Part shown: one piece after another, positions 7,367 through 14,855 of the stretch
How the letters are laid out: every line of letters begins with the position of its first letter
Numbering within the stretch: the stretch's first letter is position 1
Source of the DNA: Opitutaceae bacterium
Lineage (GTDB): Bacteria > Verrucomicrobiota > Verrucomicrobiia > Opitutales > Opitutaceae
Direction of reading: 5' to 3'
Assembly: GCA_030693515.1 (NCBI GenBank)
Contig: JAUYAK010000085.1
Coordinates: 62,001 to 126,000, forward strand
Length of the DNA stretch: 64,000 nt
Position numbers and translations under genes: made by a program
Notes under the pieces: generated by a model
What the model was told of the DNA's origin: nothing
The model's database searches: none
Seen by the model: the letters and a program-made list of their open reading frames with translations, nothing else

Positions 7367-9277
7367 ATGGCGGAAATCGCCGGGCGCATGCAGACCTTCA
7401 CCTACGATCACGACGGCAACCTCACCGGCGACGGCATCGCCGAATACCAGTGGGACGCCGAGAACCGGCTCATCCGCATCGAGACGACCTATCGCGCGCG
7501 GCAGTGGGGCTTCCCGCACCGCGTGATGGAATTTCGCTACGACTACATGGGCCGCCGCGTGCAGAAGCGCGTCTTCGACGTGACCGAGAACCGCGAGATT
7601 TCGTGCCGCCGCTTCCTCTACGACGGGTGGAACCTTGTCGCGGAATACGCCGCGCCCAACGGCACGGCCATCGGTGCCCTGCTCCGCAGCTACACGTGGG
7701 GCCTCGACATCGCCCTTTCCCTGTCCAACGCTGGCGGCGTGGGTGCCCTCCTCCAAATCGCCGACCACCCCAGCGGGAAGACCTTTTTGCCGAGCTACGA
7801 CGGCAACGGCAATGTCGTCTCGCTCACCAACGCCGCGACCGGCGCGCTCGCCGCCGTCTATGAATTCTCTCCCTACGGCGAGCCGCTGCGCAGCCAGACC
7901 TTCGATGCTGTCGTCATCGACAACCCTTTCCGCTTCTCGACCAAGTTCACCGATATCGAGACGGGGCTCGTCTACTATGGCCACCGGTTCTACGATCCCA
8001 AGAACGGCCGGTTCATCAACAAGGATCCGGCGGAGGAGGCCGGCGGGCTGAACCTTTACCGCTTCTGCGGCAACAACCCGATCAACCGCTGGGATGTGCA
8101 TGGGCGCAACTCCCCGGGCGAGGGCGACGTGCCGGTCGATGACGAATGGAATCCGCCGCTCGTCGGCTGCCGTGAGGACGATCCGGTCACGGTTAGTCCG
8201 GGCGCTGGCACGGCCACGCCGACCCCCACGCCATCCGACCCCGTCTACACCAGTGGAACACCCTCTGATCCGGGCTACATGGGCGACTACGGTTCGGAGG
8301 TGTTGGATCCTTTTGCCATGACCTTGGTCGTCGATGGAATGGTCTCCGGCACCGTCGGTTCATCCGACGTCGCCGCCTATTCGCAGATGGCAAACGATAT
8401 AACACAGCAAAATGAAGCTCAGCGACAGGCTGACACCGCAGCTAATATTGCGGCAGTAAATGCCGGCTTTGGTGACAAGCTGGGCGAGGTGTTTGGCCAG
8501 ATCGCGAGCAACAACGCTAATGCCATGAACGACTTACTCGGCGCGGGCATCAGCGACATGGTCGGCAGCAACGTGGCCAAGGGCGATCTGATCGCATCCG
8601 GGATGTCCAGTAGTGTGAATTCGTTCTCGAACATCACTCTGACCGTGCCGGGCATCACGGGCACTAGTATTACCATTGGCGATTTCCAGTCGAGTGCGCC
8701 AACTTCACTGCCGCCGGTCGAACGCCTCAATGCAACCGACTCTGCGGCTTCCATGGCTGCCATTCCTCGGGGCTCAGGTGTGAATTCCGATTGGGCTGCG
8801 GTGTATGACTCGCTGGTCGATAATGCTCCTGCAATGGCTTTGGCCGCAAAGACCGCACCGTATGTAACGGCGGCGGTAATCGGCGGTCCCCCTGTGCTCC
8901 TCGGCCTCGGGACAGTCGGAGTTGTCGGCACCGCCGGCTTCAAATCACTTGTAGCCGCGGCAGGGGCTCAAGGTGCCGGCGGGGCTGGTGGCTTGACCGG
9001 GGCGATATATACGGTTGCTGCCGGAGGCGGTGGCATCAACGGAACCGTTACCGTTGCTAGCGGAGCTGCAGCGACCGGTGTTTTGGCCACTCGAGGAAGT
9101 AATTTCATACTACACAATTTGCCCGCCATAAATTCCGGCACACTGCGGGTCGCCAACTTTGTTGAGAATCTGTTTCCCGGCCCGCCCCCAACCACGGTAG
9201 CGGGAGGCTTGGGGAGCGTTGCGGGAATAGTAAATGAATGGATAGGTAACCCATTAGGATTGCCGCCTGGTCCATGA
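7367..9277 (+). CDS. 5'-truncated Rhs-family protein with glycine-rich C-terminal tail
   Basis: The first ATG gives 636 residues. The coding frame itself is open back to 7292, where it meets a repeat, so the N-terminal part of a larger Rhs protein is missing. Residues 1-245 carry YD-type repeats (FTYDHDGNLTGDG, WDAENRLIRIE) and the conserved core end (GRFINKDPAEEAGG, CGNNPINRWDVHG). The remaining ~390 residues form a variable tail: a Pro/Thr linker, an Ala/Asn/Ser-rich part, then hydrophobic Gly/Ala-rich segments near residues 485-570. Rhs tails are often toxins, but this one matches no family I recognise. The tail is less GC-rich than the core, which suggests recent acquisition. Expression is uncertain because the native start is gone. 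Confidence 0.7.
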   Translation: MAEIAGRMQTFTYDHDGNLTGDGIAEYQWDAENRLIRIETTYRARQWGFPHRVMEFRYDYMGRRVQKRVFDVTENREISCRRFLYDGWNLVAEYAAPNGTAIGALLRSYTWGLDIALSLSNAGGVGALLQIADHPSGKTFLPSYDGNGNVVSLTNAATGALAAVYEFSPYGEPLRSQTFDAVVIDNPFRFSTKFTDIETGLVYYGHRFYDPKNGRFINKDPAEEAGGLNLYRFCGNNPINRWDVHGRNSPGEGDVPVDDEWNPPLVGCREDDPVTVSPGAGTATPTPTPSDPVYTSGTPSDPGYMGDYGSEVLDPFAMTLVVDGMVSGTVGSSDVAAYSQMANDITQQNEAQRQADTAANIAAVNAGFGDKLGEVFGQIASNNANAMNDLLGAGISDMVGSNVAKGDLIASGMSSSVNSFSNITLTVPGITGTSITIGDFQSSAPTSLPPVERLNATDSAASMAAIPRGSGVNSDWAAVYDSLVDNAPAMALAAKTAPYVTAAVIGGPPVLLGLGTVGVVGTAGFKSLVAAAGAQGAGGAGGLTGAIYTVAAGGGGINGTVTVASGAAATGVLATRGSNFILHNLPAINSGTLRVANFVENLFPGPPPTTVAGGLGSVAGIVNEWIGNPLGLPPGP

Positions 9278-9474
9278 ACTCAGAAAAAACGCGGCTACTT
9301 GGTTTCATGCTCTTTTTAGTTTTTGGTGTTTCTCTGCTGATTAGGAGCATCACGCACCCGGATTCCGGAATTTATAGAGGAGTGCATTATAGTCAGGCCC
9401 AAGGAATCATTGCTTCGCTGCTCTTTATTCTAACCGCACTAGGCGGACTGTTTGCCTCAATAAGACGGAAGTAG
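9274..9474 (+). CDS. Small two-helix membrane protein, candidate Rhs immunity protein
   Basis: This 66-residue protein starts inside the Rhs stop codon (ATGA overlap at 9274-9277), the usual arrangement of an Rhs tip and its immunity gene. It has two hydrophobic segments, residues about 8-25 and 45-60, joined by a short loop with SGIYRGVHYSQAQG, and ends in a positively charged RRK. The DNA is clearly less GC-rich than its surroundings. I recognise no family. Position and the hydrophobic nature of the Rhs tail suggest an inner-membrane immunity protein against a membrane-acting toxin; that is inference. It could also be an unrelated passenger. Confidence 0.6.
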   Translation: MNSEKTRLLGFMLFLVFGVSLLIRSITHPDSGIYRGVHYSQAQGIIASLLFILTALGGLFASIRRK

Positions 9475-9661
9475 AGACAGCCGAACGGGGTCAGGTAACA
9501 TGACCAGCGAAATGAGGAGCCGGGGGCGAACGAATGGAGTCAGGCTTTGGGGTTTGTGGTGAACGCACGCCGGTCATCTTCGATCCGCTCCGCTCTCAGC
9601 CTCGCAACGCCCAACCCAAATGTGCGAAACTTGACGGACACCACCTCCGACCCCGCCAGCG

Positions 9662-9990
9662 ATGATTCCATACGACGCCCCACGCCTGCCAGTAGTCACG
9701 GTGCCGATTCCGAGTCCGCCGCACGACGACGAGGCCCTGCTCGCGGCTGTAGTTGCCCGCGGCGAAGGCACACCGAAAAGTGCAGGCGGCGTGCTTCTAT
9801 TCACGGTGCTGCTGTTCCACGCGTTCGGCGGGTTGAACTGGGACTGGAAGTCGATGGTCTTCATCACCATCGCCGTGGGCCTGCACGAGCTCGGACACGT
9901 GCTCGCGATGCGCGCGCTCGGCTACAAGAATGTGCGCATGCTCTTCGTGCCGCTGTTCGGCGGCCTCGCCACCGGAGAGCCACGCGAACT
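9662..9990 (+). pseudogene. M50-like zinc metalloprotease fragment cut off by a repeat/transposase unit
   Basis: The frame from 9662 encodes a hydrophobic helix (LLFTVLLFHAFGGL), then a second one with HELGHVLAMRALGY, the zinc-binding HExxH motif of site-2-protease-like M50 enzymes, and MLFVPLFGGLATGEP, the conserved stretch that follows it. Right after that the sequence becomes the repeat at 9988-10040 and then the transposase gene. The distal half of the protease (second metal ligand and further helices) is not found downstream. It is therefore an N-terminal fragment, and the frame only continues by chance to 10153. Confidence 0.75.
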
Positions 9991-10040
9991 GACAGCCGGA
10001 ACACTGACAGCCGGAACACGTCAGGTCTTGACTCTTGACA
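9988..10040 (-). repeat. REP-like repeat, copy 3, next to the transposase
   Basis: Read on the minus strand, it gives TGTCAAGAGTCAAGACCTGA, then CGTGTTCCGGCTGT, and the GTTCCGGCTGT block a second time. This matches copy 1 at 6953-7002 almost perfectly over 50 bp. It ends 30 bp before the GTG start of the transposase gene and sits exactly where the M50 reading frame loses similarity. It is probably the end of the mobile unit or the recognition sequence of its transposase. Confidence 0.75.
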
Positions 10041-10070
10041 TGCCGCTGCCGGCAGTGATTTCTGTGGGCC

Positions 10071-11054
10071 GTGCCGCGACCATTGCGCATCGAATTCTCC
10101 GGGGCGCGATACCACGTCATCAACCGGGGCAACTACCGCCGCTCCTTGTTTGAGGGGAAGGGGGCGGCCGAAGCTTTCGAGCGCGCGCTCGCCGAGGCGG
10201 CGGTGCGCTTCGGGTGGCGGGTCCACGCCTATGTCGTCATGGGCAATCATTTTCACCTCGCGGTCGAAATCGCCGAGCCGAACCTGAGTGCCGGCATGAA
10301 GTGGCTGCAGGGCACCTGGATTCGGCGGCACAACGCGCTGCGCGGCCTTGTCGGCCGGCCGTTTCAAGGCCGCTACAAGGCGCTGCTCGTCGAGCCCGGG
10401 GATGCCTTCGGTCAAGTCTGCCACTACATCCATCTCAACCCTGTGCGCGCCCGGCTCGTGGCGCCGGACCAGGCCGTGGCGCATCGCTGGGGCAGCCTCC
10501 CGAAATTCGTCAGCCCGAAACGGCCGGGCTGGCTGCAACCCGAGACCGTGCTGCACGCCGCCGGCGGCTTGCGCGACACGCCGGCCGGCTGGAAAAAGTA
10601 TCTCGCCTACCTTGAGTTTCTCGCGGCGGACGACGGCGCGAAACGGGAGCTGATGGCCCGTCGCATGAGCCGCGGGTGGTGCGTCGGGACCGATGCCTTC
10701 AAACAGGAGATGCGCCGCGAGGCCGTGAAACGTGGCGCGGACTTCGAGCGCTTCGCCGGACTTGAGCCCGAGGCCGTGCAGGCCGAGCGTGATCGAGGGT
10801 GGGAAACGCAACTCCGCGCGCTCGCGCGCCGCGCGAAAATCGATTTGGCCGGACTGCCCGCGCCCAAGTCGCATCCGCACAAGGCGGTGCTGGCCGCGGC
10901 GATGAAGCAAAGCACCTCAGTCTCCAATGCCTGGCTCGCGCAGCGGCTGGCGATGGGCCCGCCGGCCTCGGCGAGCCAATTCGCGCGCCGCTGGATGCTG
11001 CGCGAGGAGGGCCGGACCGCCGTGGCGGACCTGCTCGCCGCGGCCGGCGGATAA
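10071..11054 (+). mobile_element. REP-associated tyrosine transposase (Y1/HUH family)
   Basis: The GTG at 10071 gives 327 residues. RIEFSGARYHVINRGNYR opens the Y1 transposase (IS200-like) domain. MGNHFHL near residue 60 contains the HUH metal-binding pair, and CHYIHLNPVRA near residue 120 carries the likely catalytic tyrosine. The part after about residue 200 is a C-terminal extension, with a helix-turn-helix-like segment near residue 285 (VSNAWLAQRLAMG) that is often seen in the planctomycetal and verrucomicrobial branch. Such enzymes act on single-stranded hairpins of REP sequences and are usually single-copy. A REP-like repeat lies just upstream, and a two-hairpin 85-bp repeat lies about 100 bp downstream. 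Confidence 0.88.
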
Positions 11055-11158
11055 GCGTGGCCTTGCGGCCCGCCAGTGGCGGCGTCTGGCGACGGCGATT
11101 GGGGGAAAACGCGGAGAATGGCATGATGCCAGCGGCCCGTGTTATAAAGACTTTGCCA

Positions 11159-11243
11159 GGTGGGGCTGGCTCTCCGAGCCGGCCTGGGTTGCAGGGCGAT
11201 TCGCGACTGGAACCCAGGCCGCTTGCAGAGAAGCGGCCCCACC
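11159..11243 (+). repeat. 85-bp two-hairpin dispersed repeat (BIME-like), copy A
   Basis: The element starts GGTGGGGCTGG and ends CGGCCCCACC. It contains two hairpins, one around GCTCTCCGAGC and one around GCCGCTTGCAGAGAAGCGGC, joined by a CTGGGTTGCAGGGCGATTCG spacer. The reverse complement of 38418-38502 matches it over the full 85 bp with a few substitutions, mostly compensatory in the stems. It lies 105 bp past the end of the transposase gene and upstream (in the + direction) of the tRNA-Ser gene. Confidence 0.85.
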
Positions 11244-11321
11244 TTCCCGAAGTCCAAATTTCAAAGGCCCCGGGGTTTGCCCCGAGGATTTTTACTCGCA
11301 CTGCATGGCGAATGAAAATGG

Positions 11322-11406
11322 CGGAGAGGGTGGGAGTCGAACCCACGGTGCCTTGCGACACTCCGCATTTCGAGTGCGGTGCGATAGACCACTCTGCCAC
11401 CTCTCC
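11322..11406 (-). tRNA. tRNA-Ser (anticodon CGA)
   Basis: On the minus strand the 85-nt sequence folds as a class II tRNA. The acceptor stem is GGAGAGG paired with CCTCTCC and a G discriminator. The D-arm begins TGGCAGAGTGG, the anticodon loop is ACTCGAAA with CGA, there is a long variable arm (GAGTGTCGCAAGGCACC), and the T-loop is GTTCGACTCC. The G discriminator and the long variable arm are the identity elements of tRNA-Ser. CGA reads UCG. The 3' CCA is not encoded. Confidence 0.95.
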
Positions 11407-11494
11407 GTTGCGACCTCGCGGCGGGCAGGCACCGGAGGGCGGACGCGAGACCGTAGGTCCCAGGCCGGAAAACGAAAGGAAAATTTCTTCCGCC

Positions 11495-11908
11495 TCAGCG
11501 ATTGGGCGGTTCGTCGCCCCGGCCCGTGCCGCCATTGGCGGGCAGATGGTGCGGAAACAGCAGGTAGTAATTCATCAGCCACCAGCTGCGCGACGAGCGA
11601 TAGAACAGCACGGGAAAGCCCACGGCTCCGCCGACCGCCAGGCCGATGGCGAGTGTGTCGCCGATGACTTGGTTGAACCACAGGAGCAACACCGGCAGAA
11701 GGAAACCCACGAGGGTGACGCCATAGTTCAGGGAGAGGGAGCCCAGGTAGAAGCCCTCGTCATGGTCGCGTTCGAATTTGAACCCGCAAGGCTGGCACTG
11801 CGCGTTAATCCGGAAAAGCGCGCCGGGCTTGAAGAGGGTCCGCGCCCCGCAGTTGGGGCAGCGGTGCGTGAGCCCGCGGGCGACGATTTGGAGGCGGGTG
11901 ACCGGCAT
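11495..11908 (-). CDS. DUF983 family membrane protein
   Basis: This 137-residue protein has an N-terminal zinc-ribbon-like pair of motifs (CPNCGARTLF near residue 17 and CQPCGF near residue 38). Two hydrophobic segments follow, at about residues 60-77 and 83-100. This is the layout of DUF983 proteins, small membrane proteins of unknown function often found near respiratory genes in other phyla. Here it lies alone between tRNA-Ser and the tsf terminator, so context gives no functional hint. A WWLMNYY segment and an acidic, basic tail end the protein. Confidence 0.75.
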   Translation of the reverse strand: MPVTRLQIVARGLTHRCPNCGARTLFKPGALFRINAQCQPCGFKFERDHDEGFYLGSLSLNYGVTLVGFLLPVLLLWFNQVIGDTLAIGLAVGGAVGFPVLFYRSSRSWWLMNYYLLFPHHLPANGGTGRGDEPPNR

Positions 11909-11910
11909 GG

Positions 11911-11950
11911 AAAAAGAAAAGGGCGCCCAGCCAAACGGCCGGACGCCCGA
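11911..11950 (-). terminator. Rho-independent terminator of rpsB-tsf
   Basis: Read on the minus strand, GGGCGTCCGGCC, a short loop and GGCTGGGCGCCC form a GC-rich hairpin followed by TTTTCTTTTT. It lies 22 bp past the tsf stop and directly before the DUF983 start, so it separates the two transcription units. Confidence 0.85.
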
Positions 11951-11972
11951 AAGACAACCCGACGCGGGCGCG

Positions 11973-12566
11973 TCAGGAGCCGAGCTGGTAGCGCACGAAG
12001 CGGCGCACCTGGATGTTTTCGCCGATGTGCGCGATTTGGCCGGCGATCAGATCCTTGATGGATTTCTCGGCCTGCTTCACGAACGGCTGATCGATGAGGC
12101 ACACGGTGGAGTAGAAACTCTCCAGTTTGCCCTCGACGATTTTCTGCACGACCGCGGGCGGCTTGCCGGCGACGGCCGCCGCGGCGATCTCGCGCTCCTT
12201 GGCGAGATCGGCCTCGGGCACCTGATCGCGGGAAACGTAGAGCGGATTGGCCGCGGCGATCTGGAGGCAGAGATCTTTCACGAAGGCGCGGAACCCATCG
12301 TTGCGGGCGACGAAGTCCGTCTCGCAATTGACCTCAATCAGCACGCCGACCTTGCCACCGAGGTGGATGTAGCTTTCGACGACGCCCTCCTTGGTCGCGC
12401 GGGTCGAGAGCTTGTCGAGCTTCGAGCCAAGCTTCTTGCGGAGAATCGTGGTCGCCTCCTCGATGTTGCCGTTGGCCTCGGTGAGGGCCTTCTTGCAGTC
12501 GAGCAGACCGGCGCCGGTTTTCGCTCGCAGGTCAGAGACCATTTGGGCGGTGATGGGTGAACTCAT
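11973..12566 (-). CDS. tsf: Translation elongation factor Ts
   Basis: EF-Ts, the guanine-nucleotide exchange factor of EF-Tu. The 197-residue protein is of the short type. It has the N-terminal UBA-like domain (LRAKTGAGLLDCKKAL near residue 13) and the diagnostic NCETDFVARND motif near residue 79 that contacts EF-Tu. It lies 21 bp downstream of rpsB in the standard rpsB-tsf order and is followed by a terminator. Confidence 0.97.
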   Translation of the reverse strand: MSSPITAQMVSDLRAKTGAGLLDCKKALTEANGNIEEATTILRKKLGSKLDKLSTRATKEGVVESYIHLGGKVGVLIEVNCETDFVARNDGFRAFVKDLCLQIAAANPLYVSRDQVPEADLAKEREIAAAAVAGKPPAVVQKIVEGKLESFYSTVCLIDQPFVKQAEKSIKDLIAGQIAHIGENIQVRRFVRYQLGS

Positions 12567-12587
12567 GTGAATCGTGATGCTCGGGTG

Positions 12588-13493
12588 TTATTCGGCCTTG
12601 ATGGCGGGGCGCTTGGCGCGGAGCGGTTTCTTCTTCGTCGCGGCGGCGGCCTCGGTCTCGCCCTCGACGGCGGCGGCGACATCGGCGGGGAGGTCAACCT
12701 TGGCGAGGACTTCCTCGTCGCCAGCGACGGCGAGCGAGGCGGCCGGATCGATGCCGGCGGTGGTGGACTTGATGTCGGCCTGGCCGCGCTGGGCGCGGCG
12801 GGTCTCGCGTTGGGCGAGACCGTTCTGGATCGCGGCGGTCACGGCCTCGACGATGATGCGGATGGACTTCACGGCATCGTCGTTGCCCGGGATCGGGTGC
12901 GAGACGCTGGTCGGGTCGGAATTGGTGTCCACGAGGCCGATGCACGGGATGCCGCAACGGGCGGCCTCGGCGACGGCAATCTTGTGATGGTTGACGTCGA
13001 TCACGAACATGGCCGAGGGCAGGCCGGGCATATCGGCGATGCCGGCAAAGTTCTTCTGCATGCGGGTCATCTCGCGCTTGATGGCGGACTCTTCCTTGCG
13101 GGGAAGCTTGGCCATCTCGCCGCTGGTTTCCATCGCCTGGTATTTCTTAAACTTGGCGATCGATTTTTTGACCGTCTCGTAATTGGTGAGCGTGCCGCCG
13201 AGCCAGCGGTCCACGCAGAGCGGCATGTTCACGGAGGCCGCGGCCTCGCGCACGATTTCGGCGGCCTGGCGCTTGGTGCCGACGAAGAGCACATTGCCGC
13301 CATTGCCGACGGCGTCCTCGAGGAACTGGCAGGCCTTGGTGAGTGCGTCGTGGGTCTTGCCGAGGTCGATGATCGACACGCCTTGGCGGTGATCGAAGAT
13401 GAAGGGCTTGGAACGGGGGTTCCAACGCTTGGTCTGGTGGCCGAAGTGGACGCCTGCGTCGAGCAGGTCCTTGGGCGTGATGCTAATGCTCAT
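12588..13493 (-). CDS. rpsB: 30S ribosomal protein S2
   Basis: Ribosomal protein S2 of the small subunit. The start (ITPKDLLDAGVHFGHQTKRWNP) and a later GIPCIGLVDTNSDP segment are diagnostic. At 301 residues it is about 60 longer than the E. coli protein. The extra part is a C-terminal tail rich in Ala, Glu and Lys from about residue 235, an extension of a kind seen in several phyla. It forms an operon with tsf. The 211 bp upstream must hold its promoter, back to back with the tRNA promoter, but I could not single out convincing boxes. Confidence 0.97.
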   Translation of the reverse strand: MSISITPKDLLDAGVHFGHQTKRWNPRSKPFIFDHRQGVSIIDLGKTHDALTKACQFLEDAVGNGGNVLFVGTKRQAAEIVREAAASVNMPLCVDRWLGGTLTNYETVKKSIAKFKKYQAMETSGEMAKLPRKEESAIKREMTRMQKNFAGIADMPGLPSAMFVIDVNHHKIAVAEAARCGIPCIGLVDTNSDPTSVSHPIPGNDDAVKSIRIIVEAVTAAIQNGLAQRETRRAQRGQADIKSTTAGIDPAASLAVAGDEEVLAKVDLPADVAAAVEGETEAAAATKKKPLRAKRPAIKAE

Positions 13494-13662
13494 GGTGGAT
13501 CGGATGTATCTGGCGACACACAGGTCGGCCGGAGGGCCGCCTTATGATCGTTGGGTTATGGTTTGGTTTTGTTGGCTGACGTATCTGACAAAAGAGTTGT
13601 CCAAAACACCGTCCGCGCCCGGCACTGGCAAGCGCGAATTCCGGGAAATTCTGAAAATGGCG

Positions 13663-13691
13663 TTGACAGTGCCGTCGCCGATGCGGACTTT
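13663..13691 (+). promoter_or_regulatory. Sigma-70-type promoter of tRNA-Met
   Basis: A perfect -35 TTGACA at 13663-13668 is followed, 17 bp later, by GACTTT at 13686-13691, a weak match to TATAAT. The tRNA starts 14 bp after the -10 box. The spacing is ideal and there is no other gene to serve on this strand. Confidence 0.55.
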
Positions 13692-13705
13692 GCGCCTCCC
13701 CTTGT

Positions 13706-13782
<77 letters not shown>

Positions 13783-13788
13783 ATTTAG

Positions 13789-13819
13789 CCCTCCGTATCT
13801 CTGATACGGAGGGTTTTTT
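13789..13819 (+). terminator. Rho-independent terminator of tRNA-Met
   Basis: A perfect 11-bp inverted repeat CCCTCCGTATC / GATACGGAGGG with a three-base loop is followed by six T. It begins 6 bp after the tRNA CCA end and ends 10 bp before the next gene. Confidence 0.92.
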
Positions 13820-13829
13820 GTGAACCAGC

Positions 13830-14855
13830 ATGCCATCAACTGTATCGCCCGCAGTCCCGTTGACCCTCGGCCGAAAACGCCTCGGCTTGGTCATCCACTC
13901 CTATTGGCAGCGCTGGCACAGCGGTTTGGCCACGGCGACGATCCCGCCTTTTGGTTCGGAATTGGCCGTGCTGAAACACGTGCGTGAGCTCGGCGCGGGG
14001 AGTTTCCAAATTACGGTGAAGGGCTGGGATCTGGGACTCGCCGAGGCGATGCGACGGGAGGCGGAGGCGGCGGGCCTCAAGCTGGAAGCCAGTCTCGATC
14101 TGCCGCGCGATGCCGCGGATGCCGTGCGTTTCGAGCGCGAGCTCGCGCTGGCGCAGCATGCCGGCATGACGATCCTGCGCACTTGGATTGGCGGGCGGCG
14201 CTACGAAGATTTCACGACGCGCGAGGGCTTCGATTCATTCAAGACGCGCGCGCAGCGAGGGCTGGAACTGGCCGAGCCCGTGGTGCGCCAGCGTGGGCTC
14301 CGCCTCGGGGTCGAGAACCACAAGGATTTTCACGCCGCTGAACTCGTTGAGCTGCTCGCCCGCATCGGAAGCGAAGGCCTCGGGACGTGCATCGATTTCG
14401 GCAACAACCTGGCGCTCCTCGAGGATCCGCTGGAGGCGGTGGAGGCCCTCGCGCCGCTGGTGGTGACGACGCACATCAAAGACCTCGCCGTGCAGGAAAG
14501 TGCCGAGGGCTTCCGCATGGCCGAGGTGCCGCTCGGCGAGGGCGTGCTCGATCTGCCGCGCATGCTGGCGATCATCGAGCGCGCCAACCCGCGGGTGGAG
14601 CATCACCTCGAGATGATCACCCGTGATCCGTTGGAGGTGCGGTGCCGCCGCGAGGGCTATTGGGCGACCTTCCCGGACAAGCCGCGGTCTGAGCTAGAGC
14701 GAACGATGGCCTTCGTTCGCGCTCATGCCTCGTCCGAATTGCCAGCGTTCGCGGGAAAAACGCCCGACGAGGTGCTGGTCGTGGAAGAGGAGAATAACCG
14801 GCGGTGTTTCGCCGCCAGTGCGAAGCTCGGGTTCGCGGCGGCCGGGCCACGCTAA
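13830..14855 (+). CDS. Sugar phosphate isomerase/epimerase-like TIM-barrel protein
   Basis: This 341-residue protein has the pattern of the xylose-isomerase-like TIM barrel (AP endonuclease family 2). LGLVIHSYW begins the barrel, followed by LEASLDLP, LRLGVENHKDFHAAEL with the metal-binding Glu, GTCIDFGNN with the metal-binding Asp, VVTTHIKDL with a His, and EHHLEMITRDP with the last Glu. The four metal ligands therefore all appear present. The sugar acted on cannot be read from the sequence. It stands alone between the tRNA terminator and the convergent PQQ dehydrogenase, with whose 3' end it overlaps by 4 bp. Confidence 0.75.
   Translation: MPSTVSPAVPLTLGRKRLGLVIHSYWQRWHSGLATATIPPFGSELAVLKHVRELGAGSFQITVKGWDLGLAEAMRREAEAAGLKLEASLDLPRDAADAVRFERELALAQHAGMTILRTWIGGRRYEDFTTREGFDSFKTRAQRGLELAEPVVRQRGLRLGVENHKDFHAAELVELLARIGSEGLGTCIDFGNNLALLEDPLEAVEALAPLVVTTHIKDLAVQESAEGFRMAEVPLGEGVLDLPRMLAIIERANPRVEHHLEMITRDPLEVRCRREGYWATFPDKPRSELERTMAFVRAHASSELPAFAGKTPDEVLVVEEENNRRCFAASAKLGFAAAGPR

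Noticed and set aside
9488-9510. GGTCA-GGTAACA-TGACC palindrome after the small membrane protein
   Set aside because: Arms of only five bases and no T tract; this can occur by chance and gives no support for an operator or terminator.
13907-13930. TGGCAC followed by a T-rich run, looking like a second sigma-54 promoter
   Set aside because: The sequence after TGGCAC is AGCGG-TTTG, which lacks the GC of the -12 element, and it lies inside the TIM-barrel coding region.
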